64,000 bases of DNA from a virus. Numbering within the stretch: the stretch's first letter is position 1; every line of letters starts with the position of its first letter. A model generated the notes under the pieces. It was not told the origin of the DNA. It was given only the letters and a program-made list of their open reading frames with translations, and searched no databases. The stretch covers positions 28,701 to 92,700 of IMG/VR virus record IMGVR_UViG_3300010413_000011; one strand, 5' to 3'. The position numbers were made by a program, and so were the translations under genes. This document shows positions 8,516 to 17,679 of the stretch, in pieces.

Positions 8516-9029
8516 CAAAGTAATAGACTTTATAGAAACTGATTTACCAAGGACCTACTATCCCGAAGGTGGGGTCTCTCCTGAACAATTACAACCGAAC
8601 GGAGTCGACTGTCGTTTATTTTTTGTAAGGAGAGTCGACCCGGATCGTATTATGATATTTCGTAAAAATGAGAAGGATGTACCAGAGCTGGAGATGGTCG
8701 AACCTATAATCCATAGGTCCTTTCATGAGCGCGACAAACAACACGCCTTTTTCAATTTGGAACCTGGGGCCTATAATTTTGAAATGGCCGAACGAATAAA
8801 AGTTCCTCAAGGTATTGCGGCAATGTTCTTTGGTCGGAGTACCCTTAACCGAAACGGAATACTCCTTTTGTCGTCGGTCTATGATACGGGTTATGACGGT
8901 AGAATAGGAGGGACGGCGTATGTCTGGCGGCGGATACAAATAGAAATGTTTGTTCGAGTCGGACAAATTGTTTGTTGGGAAGCTCACGAAACGAAGGAGT
9001 ATGACGGTCAATATGGCGACGGAAAGTAA
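8499..9029 (+). CDS. dCTP deaminase/dUTPase-family protein
   Basis: A 176-aa beta-barrel nucleotide hydrolase. It has QPNGVDCR, FFGRSTLNRNGI, YDTGYDGRIGG and a C-terminal GQIVCWEA, all in the order of Dcd/Dut trimers. Such enzymes make dUMP from dCTP or dUTP and feed thymidylate synthesis; ThyX lies 11 kb downstream. The ATG at 8499 is preferred over a TTG at 8475 because GGAG sits 7 nt before it. It overlaps the TGT-like gene by 17 bp. Deaminase and dUTPase cannot be told apart with certainty. Confidence 0.85.
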   Translation: MILPGNKVIDFIETDLPRTYYPEGGVSPEQLQPNGVDCRLFFVRRVDPDRIMIFRKNEKDVPELEMVEPIIHRSFHERDKQHAFFNLEPGAYNFEMAERIKVPQGIAAMFFGRSTLNRNGILLLSSVYDTGYDGRIGGTAYVWRRIQIEMFVRVGQIVCWEAHETKEYDGQYGDGK

Positions 9030-11613
9030 ATGGCATAAGACTTCAATCGATCTTACTAGAAGTAAGCAGGGTCGTAAGACCTGTTTGAAGTGTCCTTGGT
9101 TTAAAAAGTTCGAGCAGGGAAAAACCGATTCGATCAACTTTTGTGTTGGCGGATACGGTTTAGTACCTGCCGATGTAATGATTGTTGGTGAGGCCCCGGG
9201 TTGGCCCGAGGCTAATGCGCGACCTCATCAACTTCATCCTTTCATGGGAGAGGATTCCTATATATTAGATTTCCTATTAAAAAAAGCAGGACTATCTCGT
9301 CGACAATTCTATATAACTAACGCTATCAAATGCAAACCTCTTCAATATGGCAAAGTCCCGATCGATATTGTTAACCGTTGTGCCTCACATCTTTGGTACG
9401 AAATAGAAATGGTTCAACCTAAATTAATAATTGCTCTAGGTGCTGACGCTCTCAAAGCCTTGACAGGTAGACCATTTTCGATAACACAGGAAAGAGGATT
9501 CAGGCGAACGTTTAGTGACTTCGTCAATTTAGAGAGAATAGGACTAGCTGAATCTAATTGGTCGGATCTCGAGGACGATTTCGGAGACATTTGGGTTTAT
9601 CCGATGAGACATCCTCATTTACTTTATAAAGATCCTAGATGGTTATCTACTTTTAAGTTCGACTTTAAAGAAATAAAACGGTTGATGAGAAAAGGATTTC
9701 CCGACCATAACGAACCACCTAAGATTAAAGTTACCGATACTCTAGAACGTTTCGAAGAATTCTATAAGGCGATTCAGAAGGCACCGGCTTACTCGGTCGA
9801 TACTGAAACGACCTCCACTAGTATGATTGATGCCAAAGCTCTCTGTATCTCCTTTTCATGGGGTAGAAAAAATACCTGGGTCGTACCACTGAGGGGCCAA
9901 GGAGGAAAAAGATTTTGGCAATCTGGTGCCGATGAAATTATTCGGAAGGACCTAAAACAAATTTTTAAGGAGAAAAATATTTATCGTATTGCTCAAAATT
10001 TTAAATTTGATTATAACGTTCTCCGGAAGGAAGGATTCGGTGAGGTTTATTTTGAGTTCGACACAATGACTGCTCATCACGTTATCGACGAGACCGGTCC
10101 TTACGATTTAGAAAATATTGCCAACTTTTACGGACTCGACCTTGGTTATTGGCCAGATTCGATTTGGAAATATACTCCTCGGAATAAAAAAGCTCAGTTT
10201 GCTGACATTCCAAATAAGATTCTCTGGCAATATACCGGAGTTGACGCGTGGACTACTTGGGAACTAGGTAAGCCGAACGGTGGTAGAGTTAGGACTGAAT
10301 TAGAGAAGAACCCTAATTTAGTTCGACTGGTTAAAGAAGTTACCTTCCCACTTTCTTATCCGTTAGCAGATATGGAATACTATGGAGTCAAGTTAAACCT
10401 AGATCGAATTGGGAAATTGGAAAAATTATATCAGAAAAAATTGGATATGATAACTGGTAGACTCCGCGTACTAGCGAATAAAGAAGATTTCAATCCCTTT
10501 TCTCCCGATCAAGTTATAGAATTACTATTCAATAAGTTGAAGATGACTACTAGAGGACTAACACCTGGTCGCAAACCAAAGACCGATGCCGATGTACTAG
10601 AGATAATGTTAAGAGAGGAACGGTCGCCCAAAAAGAGAACGATCCTTCGTCTCATAATTTTAGCTCGAAGTTACAGAGCAACAATTTCTAGAGAATTACA
10701 AGGGCTCCGAAAATTGGCTCCAGACGGAAATATAAGAACGACCTATTTGATTCCAGGAACCAGAACTGGTCGTCTCTCTTCAATAGGTCCCGACTTACAA
10801 AATGTCAAACGCGGTCCTGAAATCAGAAATTGTTTTACAGTAGAAGAGGACTCATTATTTGGAGGCGGTGACTACAAGGCGATAGAACTTCGACAAGCAG
10901 CGTTGTTAAGTGGTGACCCGGAGATGTTAGATATCTTTGAGAAGGGTATAGATTTTCATACAGTCACGACAGCTCGAGTTCGTAAAATACCAGAGGAGGA
11001 AGTTACCAAAGAACAGAGAGCACGAGGAAAAGCGGTTGTGTTCGGTGGAATAATGTATGGTAGATCGATTCAAACAATGGCCGACGAATATGATTTACCA
11101 TACGAAGAAGTAGAAGATATGATGGATGGAATAGCCGAGTTGTACCATGTATTCATGAAATGGCGTGAAAGCAATGTACGAGAGGCGAAAGAAAAGTTTT
11201 ATTTGGAAACGGCTTTTTGGAAACGGACTAGACATTTCCCTGCTTTCGAGATGATCGCGGATAGTAGATTGGCTAAGGTTCAGAGATTAAGGAATCAGTT
11301 AGGTCGCGAATTCAAACAGACGGTAGAGAAAACTGTTCGAGAATGTTACAATTATAGGATTTCCTCGCCGGCTGCCGATTGGGTTAATAAAGGAATTATT
11401 AGGCTTCATACTCGACTTCGCGAAGAGAATATGAAAACCTATTGTTTAATGCAAGTTCATGACGCGCTGTATTTGAGAGTATTTAAAAAAGAAGTTTTAT
11501 TCGTTAAACAGTTGATTAAAGAGGAAATGGAAACCACCTTGAGGTATAAAGGCAATAGACTTAAATTAGAATTTGATACTGAAATGGGAAGGTGTTGGGA
11601 TGAAAAAGAGTGA
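9001..11613 (+). CDS. DNA polymerase I family with N-terminal uracil-DNA glycosylase domain
   Basis: About 870 aa; a start at 9013 is equally possible. Residues 1-230 form a family-4-type UDG domain: CLKCPW, GEAPGWPEA, ITNAIKCKP and MRHPHLL, with cysteines suited to a 4Fe-4S cluster. Then comes a 3'-5' exonuclease with SVDTETT (about 263), NFKFDYNVL and YTGVD. The polymerase has motif A GDYKAIELRQ (about 622), O-helix RARGKAVVFGGIMYG (about 672) and motif C QVHDALYL (about 816). Motif C carries HDA where HDE is usual. UDG-polymerase fusions are known in some phages (SPO1 type). This should be the replicative polymerase. Confidence 0.93.
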   Translation: MTVNMATESKWHKTSIDLTRSKQGRKTCLKCPWFKKFEQGKTDSINFCVGGYGLVPADVMIVGEAPGWPEANARPHQLHPFMGEDSYILDFLLKKAGLSRRQFYITNAIKCKPLQYGKVPIDIVNRCASHLWYEIEMVQPKLIIALGADALKALTGRPFSITQERGFRRTFSDFVNLERIGLAESNWSDLEDDFGDIWVYPMRHPHLLYKDPRWLSTFKFDFKEIKRLMRKGFPDHNEPPKIKVTDTLERFEEFYKAIQKAPAYSVDTETTSTSMIDAKALCISFSWGRKNTWVVPLRGQGGKRFWQSGADEIIRKDLKQIFKEKNIYRIAQNFKFDYNVLRKEGFGEVYFEFDTMTAHHVIDETGPYDLENIANFYGLDLGYWPDSIWKYTPRNKKAQFADIPNKILWQYTGVDAWTTWELGKPNGGRVRTELEKNPNLVRLVKEVTFPLSYPLADMEYYGVKLNLDRIGKLEKLYQKKLDMITGRLRVLANKEDFNPFSPDQVIELLFNKLKMTTRGLTPGRKPKTDADVLEIMLREERSPKKRTILRLIILARSYRATISRELQGLRKLAPDGNIRTTYLIPGTRTGRLSSIGPDLQNVKRGPEIRNCFTVEEDSLFGGGDYKAIELRQAALLSGDPEMLDIFEKGIDFHTVTTARVRKIPEEEVTKEQRARGKAVVFGGIMYGRSIQTMADEYDLPYEEVEDMMDGIAELYHVFMKWRESNVREAKEKFYLETAFWKRTRHFPAFEMIADSRLAKVQRLRNQLGREFKQTVEKTVRECYNYRISSPAADWVNKGIIRLHTRLREENMKTYCLMQVHDALYLRVFKKEVLFVKQLIKEEMETTLRYKGNRLKLEFDTEMGRCWDEKE

Positions 11614-12034
11614 TATACGAAAAGATTTAGATATAGATGTGTCGAACATCAATAGGGAGATGATCGAACATCCTTTATCTCTCCAACGGTGGGGAGTTAA
11701 GTTGGCCAGAGCAAAACGAGTAGCAGCGAAGGCGAAGGCCCGATTACAATTTCGTGAAGCCAAATTGGATGAGGTTTACAGAATAAAGAACGAAAAATAT
11801 ACGGAACAACAAATTAAAATGAAAATAAGGAAGTCCACTTCGTATCGGGAGGTTCAGAAGGAGTTGATCGAGGCGGAATTCATAGTCGATACTTTAGACA
11901 TGGCGGTCAAGGCTTTGATGGCTCGGACCGGAATGTTGTTATCTCTCGGAGCTGTAGATCGTAAAATTTCCGATGGTGATGATTTACATATAATGAAAGA
12001 TAAAGTCAAACGTAAACTGGTTAAAAGGAGGTAA
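11600..12034 (+). CDS. UvsY-like recombination mediator
   Basis: A 144-aa helical, basic protein. Its length, layout (WGVKLARAKRVAAKAKARL, later YREVQKELIEAEFIVDTLDMAVKAL) and place directly before a gp32-like protein match T4 UvsY, which loads UvsX recombinase onto gp32-coated ssDNA. A RecA/UvsX homologue lies 14 kb downstream. The ATG at 11600 follows GGGAAGGTG and overlaps the polymerase end by 14 bp. The similarity is partly by position, so some doubt remains. Confidence 0.6.
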   Translation: MKKSDIRKDLDIDVSNINREMIEHPLSLQRWGVKLARAKRVAAKAKARLQFREAKLDEVYRIKNEKYTEQQIKMKIRKSTSYREVQKELIEAEFIVDTLDMAVKALMARTGMLLSLGAVDRKISDGDDLHIMKDKVKRKLVKRR

Positions 12035-12037
12035 CCA

Positions 12038-12940
12038 ATGCCAAAGAAAAAGGAAAAAAAGAAGGGCGGTAAAAAGAGTCTTATTGAAGAGGTTCAAAAG
12101 ACTCTGAAGGAACAAAATCGCAAGAGTGCCGGAGCGATGTTCGGCGACACTTCCATTTGGACTCCGGGTAAAGGGACCAATAAAATTCGGATACTACCGA
12201 GTTGGAACCCAGACGAAACTCCGGTCTTCTACAAAGAAGTTGCCTACCATTACTCGGTAGGACCTGATGAGTCGATTGTCATGTGTCCTCAAAGGATGGC
12301 CGGTAAACGGTGCTTCATCTGTGAGCAGGTCAAGGAGCTAAAAAAGGCAAAAGGCAAAGGAGCGAAGAAGGCAAAGGCTATCATCGAGAAGGTGAGAGCA
12401 AAGGGAAGAATTCTCTACAACATCGTGGACCTCAACGACAAAAAGGCTGGGATTCAGGTCTTTATCTCTGGACCAAAGATTTTCAAGGAATTGTTATCGA
12501 TGGTCATTGATGAGGATATCGGAGACATCTCCGACCCGAAAGAGGGATTCGATATCAAAATCATCCGCGAAGGTGAAGGTCTCGACACCGAGTACAGGGT
12601 CCGGGCCGCTGCGAAGGCAACAGCAATCAAGAAAAAGGCTTGGCTAAAAGGCCTGAACGATCTCGACGCTCTGGCTGGTGATCTCCCGAGTTATGAGGAT
12701 ACCAAGGCGGCTTGGGAAGGCGAAGACGAAACGGACGACGAAGAGGATGACGACGACGAGGAAGCAGACGACGAAGAGGATGACGACGAAGACGAAGAGG
12801 ATGACGACGAAGACGAAGAGGACGAGGATGACGAAGACGAAGAGGACGAGGACGACGATGAAGAAGATGACGATGACGAGGAAGAAGAGGAGCGTCCGAA
12901 GAAAAGTAAAAAGAAAAAGAAGGGAAAGAAAAAGAAGTAA
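12038..12940 (+). CDS. gp32-like single-stranded DNA-binding protein
   Basis: A 300-aa protein with a lysine-rich start, a core containing a zinc-binding pattern (VMCPQRMAGKRCFICEQ) and a strongly acidic C-tail of over 60 Asp/Glu residues ending in a lysine run. This matches phage gp32-type SSBs, where an OB fold with zinc holds ssDNA and the acidic tail recruits partners. GGAGG precedes the ATG by 6 nt. The lysine run after the acidic tail is unusual and also ends the proteins at 2392 and 57701. Confidence 0.85.
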   Translation: MPKKKEKKKGGKKSLIEEVQKTLKEQNRKSAGAMFGDTSIWTPGKGTNKIRILPSWNPDETPVFYKEVAYHYSVGPDESIVMCPQRMAGKRCFICEQVKELKKAKGKGAKKAKAIIEKVRAKGRILYNIVDLNDKKAGIQVFISGPKIFKELLSMVIDEDIGDISDPKEGFDIKIIREGEGLDTEYRVRAAAKATAIKKKAWLKGLNDLDALAGDLPSYEDTKAAWEGEDETDDEEDDDDEEADDEEDDDEDEEDDDEDEEDEDDEDEEDEDDDEEDDDDEEEEERPKKSKKKKKGKKKK

Positions 12941-12952
12941 CTGGTACTTGCC

Positions 12953-13870
12953 ATGATCTTAATTATCGACGGTAACAATGCGGCCTTCAGGGCTAATTCG
13001 GTTCTTACCATGAGTTGGAAGACCAAAAGGACAAGTGCCATTTTCGGAACTTTATCGATAGTTCGGTCAGTCATGAACAGAGTGGATCCTAGTAAAGTTA
13101 TCGTCGTATGGGACATCGGCGGTTCAAAATACCGAAAAAGATTGTTTCCTGAGTATAAAAAGAAACGAATCGAAAAAAGAGATGACGATGATTTCCAAAC
13201 TTTCATCGACCAAGTTCAAATACTCAGAGATCGAATCTTTCCAGTTCTAGGGATTACTCAAGCGGTAAAGTCTGGAGTCGAAGCGGATGATGTTATATAT
13301 CGTCTCGCAAAATACTACTCGGTTAAAAAGGAAAAAGTGATTATACTTTCGGGAGATACCGACTTGTATCAATTGGTGAGCAAACGAGTTTCAATAATCT
13401 CACCTAGTCGGAAACGAAACGATTTTATAACCAATAAAAACTTTACCCGGATTACTAAAGGATTGGATCAAGATCAATTTGTGTCATACAAAATGTTAGT
13501 CGGAGATCCTTCCGATGGTATCCCGGGCGTACCAGGTTTCGGTGACAAAACTTCTCGTGTGGCCTTGGGACACTATAAGTCGGCAGAGGAGGCGGTCGAG
13601 CATTATGACGAACTGGTTAAACTGATGCCTCGGATTGCCAGATATGTAACCAGTAAGAAGGCAGAGAGTATCGTTGACCGAAACCGAAAATTAATCGATT
13701 TAAGTATCTACAATCGACCGAAACGGGTAAAGGCTTCAACGAAATTATTAATTGAGTCTGAACTAAATGAACAGGAATTTCGAAAAATTTGTAAAGAGTT
13801 CGGGTTCGTTTATATACTATCTAATTTTATGGATTGGATTGAACCATTCAAAGAGTTGGACAGGGGGTGA
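12953..13870 (+). CDS. 5'-3' exonuclease / flap endonuclease
   Basis: A 305-aa FEN-family nuclease. Metal-binding motifs are IIDGNNAAFRA (start), GVEADDVIYR, LSGDTDLYQLV and a helix-hairpin-helix GDPSDGIPGVPGFGDKT. The family removes RNA primers and flaps during lagging-strand synthesis, the job done by the N-terminus of bacterial Pol I, which the phage PolA here lacks. No clear SD precedes the ATG at 12953. The last codons overlap the SD of the radical SAM gene. Confidence 0.92.
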   Translation: MILIIDGNNAAFRANSVLTMSWKTKRTSAIFGTLSIVRSVMNRVDPSKVIVVWDIGGSKYRKRLFPEYKKKRIEKRDDDDFQTFIDQVQILRDRIFPVLGITQAVKSGVEADDVIYRLAKYYSVKKEKVIILSGDTDLYQLVSKRVSIISPSRKRNDFITNKNFTRITKGLDQDQFVSYKMLVGDPSDGIPGVPGFGDKTSRVALGHYKSAEEAVEHYDELVKLMPRIARYVTSKKAESIVDRNRKLIDLSIYNRPKRVKASTKLLIESELNEQEFRKICKEFGFVYILSNFMDWIEPFKELDRG

Positions 13871-13872
13871 CC

Positions 13873-14850
13873 ATGTATGGTTATCAAATTTATCTGACCC
13901 ACGGCTGTAATCTGCGGTGTCGGCAATGTGGTGTCTGGAGGGCCAAATCGATCGGTCGGGAAAAACAATGGACCGAATGGGCAGCTATCCTACCGACCAT
14001 GGTCCAGGTTTTCGAGAAAACATTTCATCGGAAACCAGCGTTCAAATTGATGGGAGGCGAACCAACAATTTATCCGGGTTTCGAAGAAGTTTGTAGAGCA
14101 ATTAAAACACTCGGTTGTAATATTTCTGTTCTGTCGAATGTTAGTAAAACCTGGCAGTGGGAAATGTTGACTCGAGTTTTGGGAAAAGGGGATTCAATTT
14201 TCGTTTCAATGGATTTCTTTCCGAATAGAAGGAAACAATATGAGATGAGATCCGATCCGGCAGAAGAGAAGGCTTTTGCTGCCCTCCATTTCATCGAGAC
14301 CTTTCCCGACAACCAAACCGATTTCGAGGTCGGCGTAAATATTACGGTATCTTCGGATACCTTGCCTAGATTATCTGGCCTTATTGATTGTTTGGTTCAG
14401 TTGAACGCTAAGATGAATATTTGTCTTCGGCAAGGCAGCGAACCGAATGAGGACGAACTCTACCACGTTCTTAGGGCACCGAATCGAACTGGCAATTTAA
14501 ACCAGGAGGAGGTCGACCAGTTAGTCAAAATTATGCTATCCGACTTATTGCCAGTTCCAGATCTTTTTCTCGGATCAAAGGAATACATTAGGATAATTCA
14601 GGTTCACGGAGCGAATAACGATTGGCATTGTAGAGATCAACTCCACCTTCCGTATATTTATTTGGATTGCGATGGTTCGGTAATGGCGTGTCCAGACGTC
14701 GCCTTACCAGATCCTCAGGTTTTACCTTTAGCGAGTCCGACTCCTTTTGTTTGGACCGAGAGGATGTTGAAGACCTATCGTGCCAAATGTTGTGGCTGTA
14801 CTATTTCGTCAGCGATGACCGATGTTGTCGCAGCACTCTGGGAGAAATAA
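13873..14850 (+). CDS. Radical SAM enzyme with C-terminal cysteine-rich extension
   Basis: A 325-aa protein. CNLRCRQC (Cys12, 16, 19) is the CX3CX2C motif that binds the SAM-cleaving 4Fe-4S cluster, and LMGGEPT near 61 is the GGE motif. C-terminal cysteines (WHCRDQ, MACPD, KCCGC) resemble a SPASM/twitch domain with an auxiliary cluster. The ATG at 13873 follows AGGGGG; a GTG lies 6 nt upstream. It is followed one base later by the AOR homologue, so they are probably co-translated and work together. It lacks the usual QueE start and length, so 7-carboxy-7-deazaguanine synthase is unlikely. Substrate unknown. Confidence 0.85.
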   Translation: MYGYQIYLTHGCNLRCRQCGVWRAKSIGREKQWTEWAAILPTMVQVFEKTFHRKPAFKLMGGEPTIYPGFEEVCRAIKTLGCNISVLSNVSKTWQWEMLTRVLGKGDSIFVSMDFFPNRRKQYEMRSDPAEEKAFAALHFIETFPDNQTDFEVGVNITVSSDTLPRLSGLIDCLVQLNAKMNICLRQGSEPNEDELYHVLRAPNRTGNLNQEEVDQLVKIMLSDLLPVPDLFLGSKEYIRIIQVHGANNDWHCRDQLHLPYIYLDCDGSVMACPDVALPDPQVLPLASPTPFVWTERMLKTYRAKCCGCTISSAMTDVVAALWEK

Positions 14851-14851
14851 A

Positions 14852-16762
14852 ATGATACTTTCTGCTCCTAAAATTGCCCATATTGGCTTGGACAATCGAG
14901 TTTACCAAACTCATTGCCTTCATCCGAAAAATTTTTTACAATTTTTGGGAGGGCGAGGATTGAACAGTCATCTGACTTTTCAAAACCGCTCTATTAATTT
15001 CCCGATGGTTTTTATTACTCCAGGGTTGTTGACTGGAACTCTGTGTCCATCGTCGTCTCGCTGTACTATTGGTACTAATATATCACCCTCTTTAGGAAGA
15101 TGGGCTGATGGGAATCTCGGAGGATTTTTTGGAGCTGAACTAAGAAGAGCAGGTTGGAATCAAATTTGGTTAGAAGGTATTTCCGAAAAACCTATTTTAA
15201 TATATATTGAAAACCAAAAAATAAAAAGTGTTGACGCTGGTAATCTTTGGGGACTCGGAGTTCATGACACAACTGAGAGAATCCGAGAAGAGTTTGGGCC
15301 GGACGCTCAGTCTCTTGTAATCGGGCCGGCCGGAGAAACCCAGGTCGCGTACGCCTGCGTTATGTCGGGCGATAGAGCGGCAGGAGGAGGCGGTATTGGT
15401 GCCGTCCTCGGGAAAATGAAAGTCAAGGCGATCGTTGTTCGGGGAACTAGAGGTCTTGAACCTGCCCAACCCGAGGAGTTTATGGACGCTTGTCTGGCGG
15501 CTCATAAACAAGTTCGATCGAATCCTTTGTTCGGTGAGTTTTCACAATCTGGTACTTCAATTATTACATCCATTTATAAAGGAGTCAAAGCACTACCGGT
15601 TAATTATTGGGATAAAGGAGATTCGCCACACGCTTACAAATTCGAACCAGGAAATTTGAAGACGAAAGTTGTAAAAAGTCGAGCTTGCTATGGTTGTTCG
15701 ATTCATTGCTCTCATGAACTTACTTTCGGGTTCGAAGGGGTAGAGTACGAGGCGTTGAACGGGCTCGGTCTTAAAATTGGAATCACCGATCTAGACGAAT
15801 GCCTTCGTTTGATAAAATGGTTCAACAACCTGGGTCTCGATGTAGTCCAGACCTCTGGCGTTCTAGGTATGTTGATGAAAATGACCGAAGATGGCTTCGC
15901 GATGAATATGGATCGAATTAAATTTGGAGATGCTGAGGCTATTTGGACGCGAGTTGCTAGTTGGATGGATAGTAGAAGAAGAGATCTCAGTTTTTGGAAT
16001 GGTCTTGACGCCGGGTTCGAAAGATATTCTGAGATATTTCCTCCAGGTCCTGACGGAAATAAGGGCGATGTTCTTAAACGATTCCGTCGAAAGTATTCGG
16101 TCGATATTAAAAATTCAATGCCACCCAGCCTAGACTTCAGGGTTCCAGAAAACTTTGCGGCTACTATTGCTTGTATGACGGCTACTCGAGGCGCTGACCA
16201 TCTTAGAAGTTTGGCACCGATTGAGGCCTACGGTCAGTGGTACGGGAGAGAGGATCTCGAGGCGATGGCTATTCATTTTGGAATACCATCTGATATTATG
16301 AAAGAATGGTTGGACCTGGACGGGTTCGATCCTAAAATAAATTCGAAAAGTATAAGAGGAAAGGTTGCTATCATTTCTTACTTTCAAGATCAAAATGCTG
16401 TGACCGATGCCCTGGGTCTTTGTCGATTCGCCTCAAGTTGGAGAATGGGAGTCGGCCTCGAGTTGATGGCGGAGATGGTTTCGACTTTTCTTGGTATAGA
16501 TATGAACTGGTGTGGCCTGCGAGCAGTGGGCCAGAGGATAACCGTCTTAGAAAGATATCTGAACTCGAAAGTGTACGGCATGAATAAGTTCAGTGATTAT
16601 CCTCCCGAGAAATTTTTCGTAGAGCCTTTGAATGGGAGGAATCAACTCTCACATCATGACGTAAGATCAGCCCGCGATCAGTTCTATGAGTATAACGGAT
16701 ATGACGAGCAGGGATGTCCGACACCGGATACTTTTGAAAAATTAGGATTGGTTGTCAAATGA
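14852..16762 (+). CDS. Aldehyde:ferredoxin oxidoreductase (W/Mo) homologue
   Basis: A 636-aa AOR-family protein, close to the usual length of about 600. The N-domain has GGRGLNSH, TPGLLTGT, LGGFFGAELRRAGW and GDRAAGGGGIGAVLGKMKVKAI. CYGCSIHC (about 280-287) and DALGLCRF (Cys about 523) supply the four 4Fe-4S cysteines, and RGADHLR is the usual active-site stretch. AOR enzymes use a tungsto- or molybdo-bispyranopterin to interconvert aldehydes and carboxylic acids with ferredoxin as electron partner. Pyranopterin synthesis genes are not in the window, so the host would supply the cofactor. The next gene is a polyferredoxin with an ATGA overlap. Confidence 0.92.
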   Translation: MILSAPKIAHIGLDNRVYQTHCLHPKNFLQFLGGRGLNSHLTFQNRSINFPMVFITPGLLTGTLCPSSSRCTIGTNISPSLGRWADGNLGGFFGAELRRAGWNQIWLEGISEKPILIYIENQKIKSVDAGNLWGLGVHDTTERIREEFGPDAQSLVIGPAGETQVAYACVMSGDRAAGGGGIGAVLGKMKVKAIVVRGTRGLEPAQPEEFMDACLAAHKQVRSNPLFGEFSQSGTSIITSIYKGVKALPVNYWDKGDSPHAYKFEPGNLKTKVVKSRACYGCSIHCSHELTFGFEGVEYEALNGLGLKIGITDLDECLRLIKWFNNLGLDVVQTSGVLGMLMKMTEDGFAMNMDRIKFGDAEAIWTRVASWMDSRRRDLSFWNGLDAGFERYSEIFPPGPDGNKGDVLKRFRRKYSVDIKNSMPPSLDFRVPENFAATIACMTATRGADHLRSLAPIEAYGQWYGREDLEAMAIHFGIPSDIMKEWLDLDGFDPKINSKSIRGKVAIISYFQDQNAVTDALGLCRFASSWRMGVGLELMAEMVSTFLGIDMNWCGLRAVGQRITVLERYLNSKVYGMNKFSDYPPEKFFVEPLNGRNQLSHHDVRSARDQFYEYNGYDEQGCPTPDTFEKLGLVVK

Positions 16763-17379
16763 GAAAAGAACGAATTAAAAGTCTATGGAGTCATCTTACA
16801 TCGACACCGGTCGAAATCGTTCGAGGTTTTTCTCGTGCCGTTGTTTTGGTGACAAGGCAGTTAATCCTTTTAGAGAATCCTGTAGAAAGGATCTTACCGA
16901 AGTCAGCGCTCCTCTGTTCTTTTCAGCCTAAAAAACTTTCATACGAAAAGGCTGACTCATACCTGGGTTTCCTCCTAACCAAAAGGATTAGAGTCGATTA
17001 TACTAAATGTACGGGCTGTAAGGCATGCGAGTTGGCGTGCTCTTTAAACCATTACGGACGCTGCGAACCCGAGGAATCGAGAATCAGAATTGACCGACAA
17101 TGTAAAAAGTCGGCAGAGTTCTTTCCTTTCGTTTGTCAACACTGTACGATGCCCGAATGCGTTGTGGTCTGCCCGTCTGGAGCTTGTACGAGAACAAAAG
17201 AAGGTCTCGTAGTCGTAGACCCGGAACTTTGTATTGGTTGTAAACTTTGTATAATCGTTTGTCCGCTGAGTTCAGCGGCATGGAATTGGAGATTAGGTCA
17301 ATCGATGAGATGCGATCTTTGCGAAGGTGAACCGGTCTGTGTCAAGGTTTGCTCGACTAAGGCCATCGATTTTCATTGA
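16759..17379 (+). CDS. Four-cluster ferredoxin-type electron-transfer subunit
   Basis: A 206-aa protein. After an 80-residue N-terminus come CTGCKACELAC, CQHCTMPECVVVC, CIGCKLCIIVC and CDLCEGEPVCVKVC: sixteen cysteines for four 4Fe-4S clusters in the HycB/DmsB arrangement. Such subunits are known partners of AOR-type and molybdopterin enzymes. ATGA overlap with the AOR gene points to fixed stoichiometry. The first 80 residues (basic, LVTRQLILLENP) are not part of the ferredoxin fold and may dock onto the AOR homologue. No export signal is evident, so cytoplasmic. Confidence 0.93.
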   Translation: MRKERIKSLWSHLTSTPVEIVRGFSRAVVLVTRQLILLENPVERILPKSALLCSFQPKKLSYEKADSYLGFLLTKRIRVDYTKCTGCKACELACSLNHYGRCEPEESRIRIDRQCKKSAEFFPFVCQHCTMPECVVVCPSGACTRTKEGLVVVDPELCIGCKLCIIVCPLSSAAWNWRLGQSMRCDLCEGEPVCVKVCSTKAIDFH

Positions 17380-17390
17380 GGAGATAGATC

Positions 17391-17651
17391 ATGGTAGAAA
17401 CAGAGCAACAAAAAGTCTATGAGGCTCTAGTTGGTTTAGGATATATTTACGGAGTGAATTGCGCACTAGAGCATATAGGCATTGACCATCGAATAATGCC
17501 AGAACAGGATGACGAGAAAGAAGGAATACTCTATCCTTGGTACGATAAAGGACCATCGGGACAAATGGAAAAGAAATTAAAACAATTGGCAAGTAATTTG
17601 GTTCAAGATGGAATTTCAGTAGCTGACGTGGAACAATGGGGTTCGTTTTGA
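17391..17651 (+). CDS. Hypothetical protein in AOR/UbiD cassette
   Basis: An 86-aa protein I do not recognise. It is acidic with a GLGYIYGVNCALEHIG stretch and one cysteine. AGGAG lies 11 nt before the ATG. It sits between the ferredoxin and UbiD genes with short gaps, so it is expected to belong to the same pathway. No metal motif or membrane segment is present. Confidence 0.7.
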   Translation: MVETEQQKVYEALVGLGYIYGVNCALEHIGIDHRIMPEQDDEKEGILYPWYDKGPSGQMEKKLKQLASNLVQDGISVADVEQWGSF

Positions 17652-17679
17652 TCCCTAAAGGTCAAAGAAGGAGAAGATT

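Noticed and set aside
13873-14850. QueE (7-carboxy-7-deazaguanine synthase)
   Set aside because: The protein is longer, has a C-terminal cysteine domain and lacks the usual QueE N-terminal region, so only the radical SAM class is claimed.
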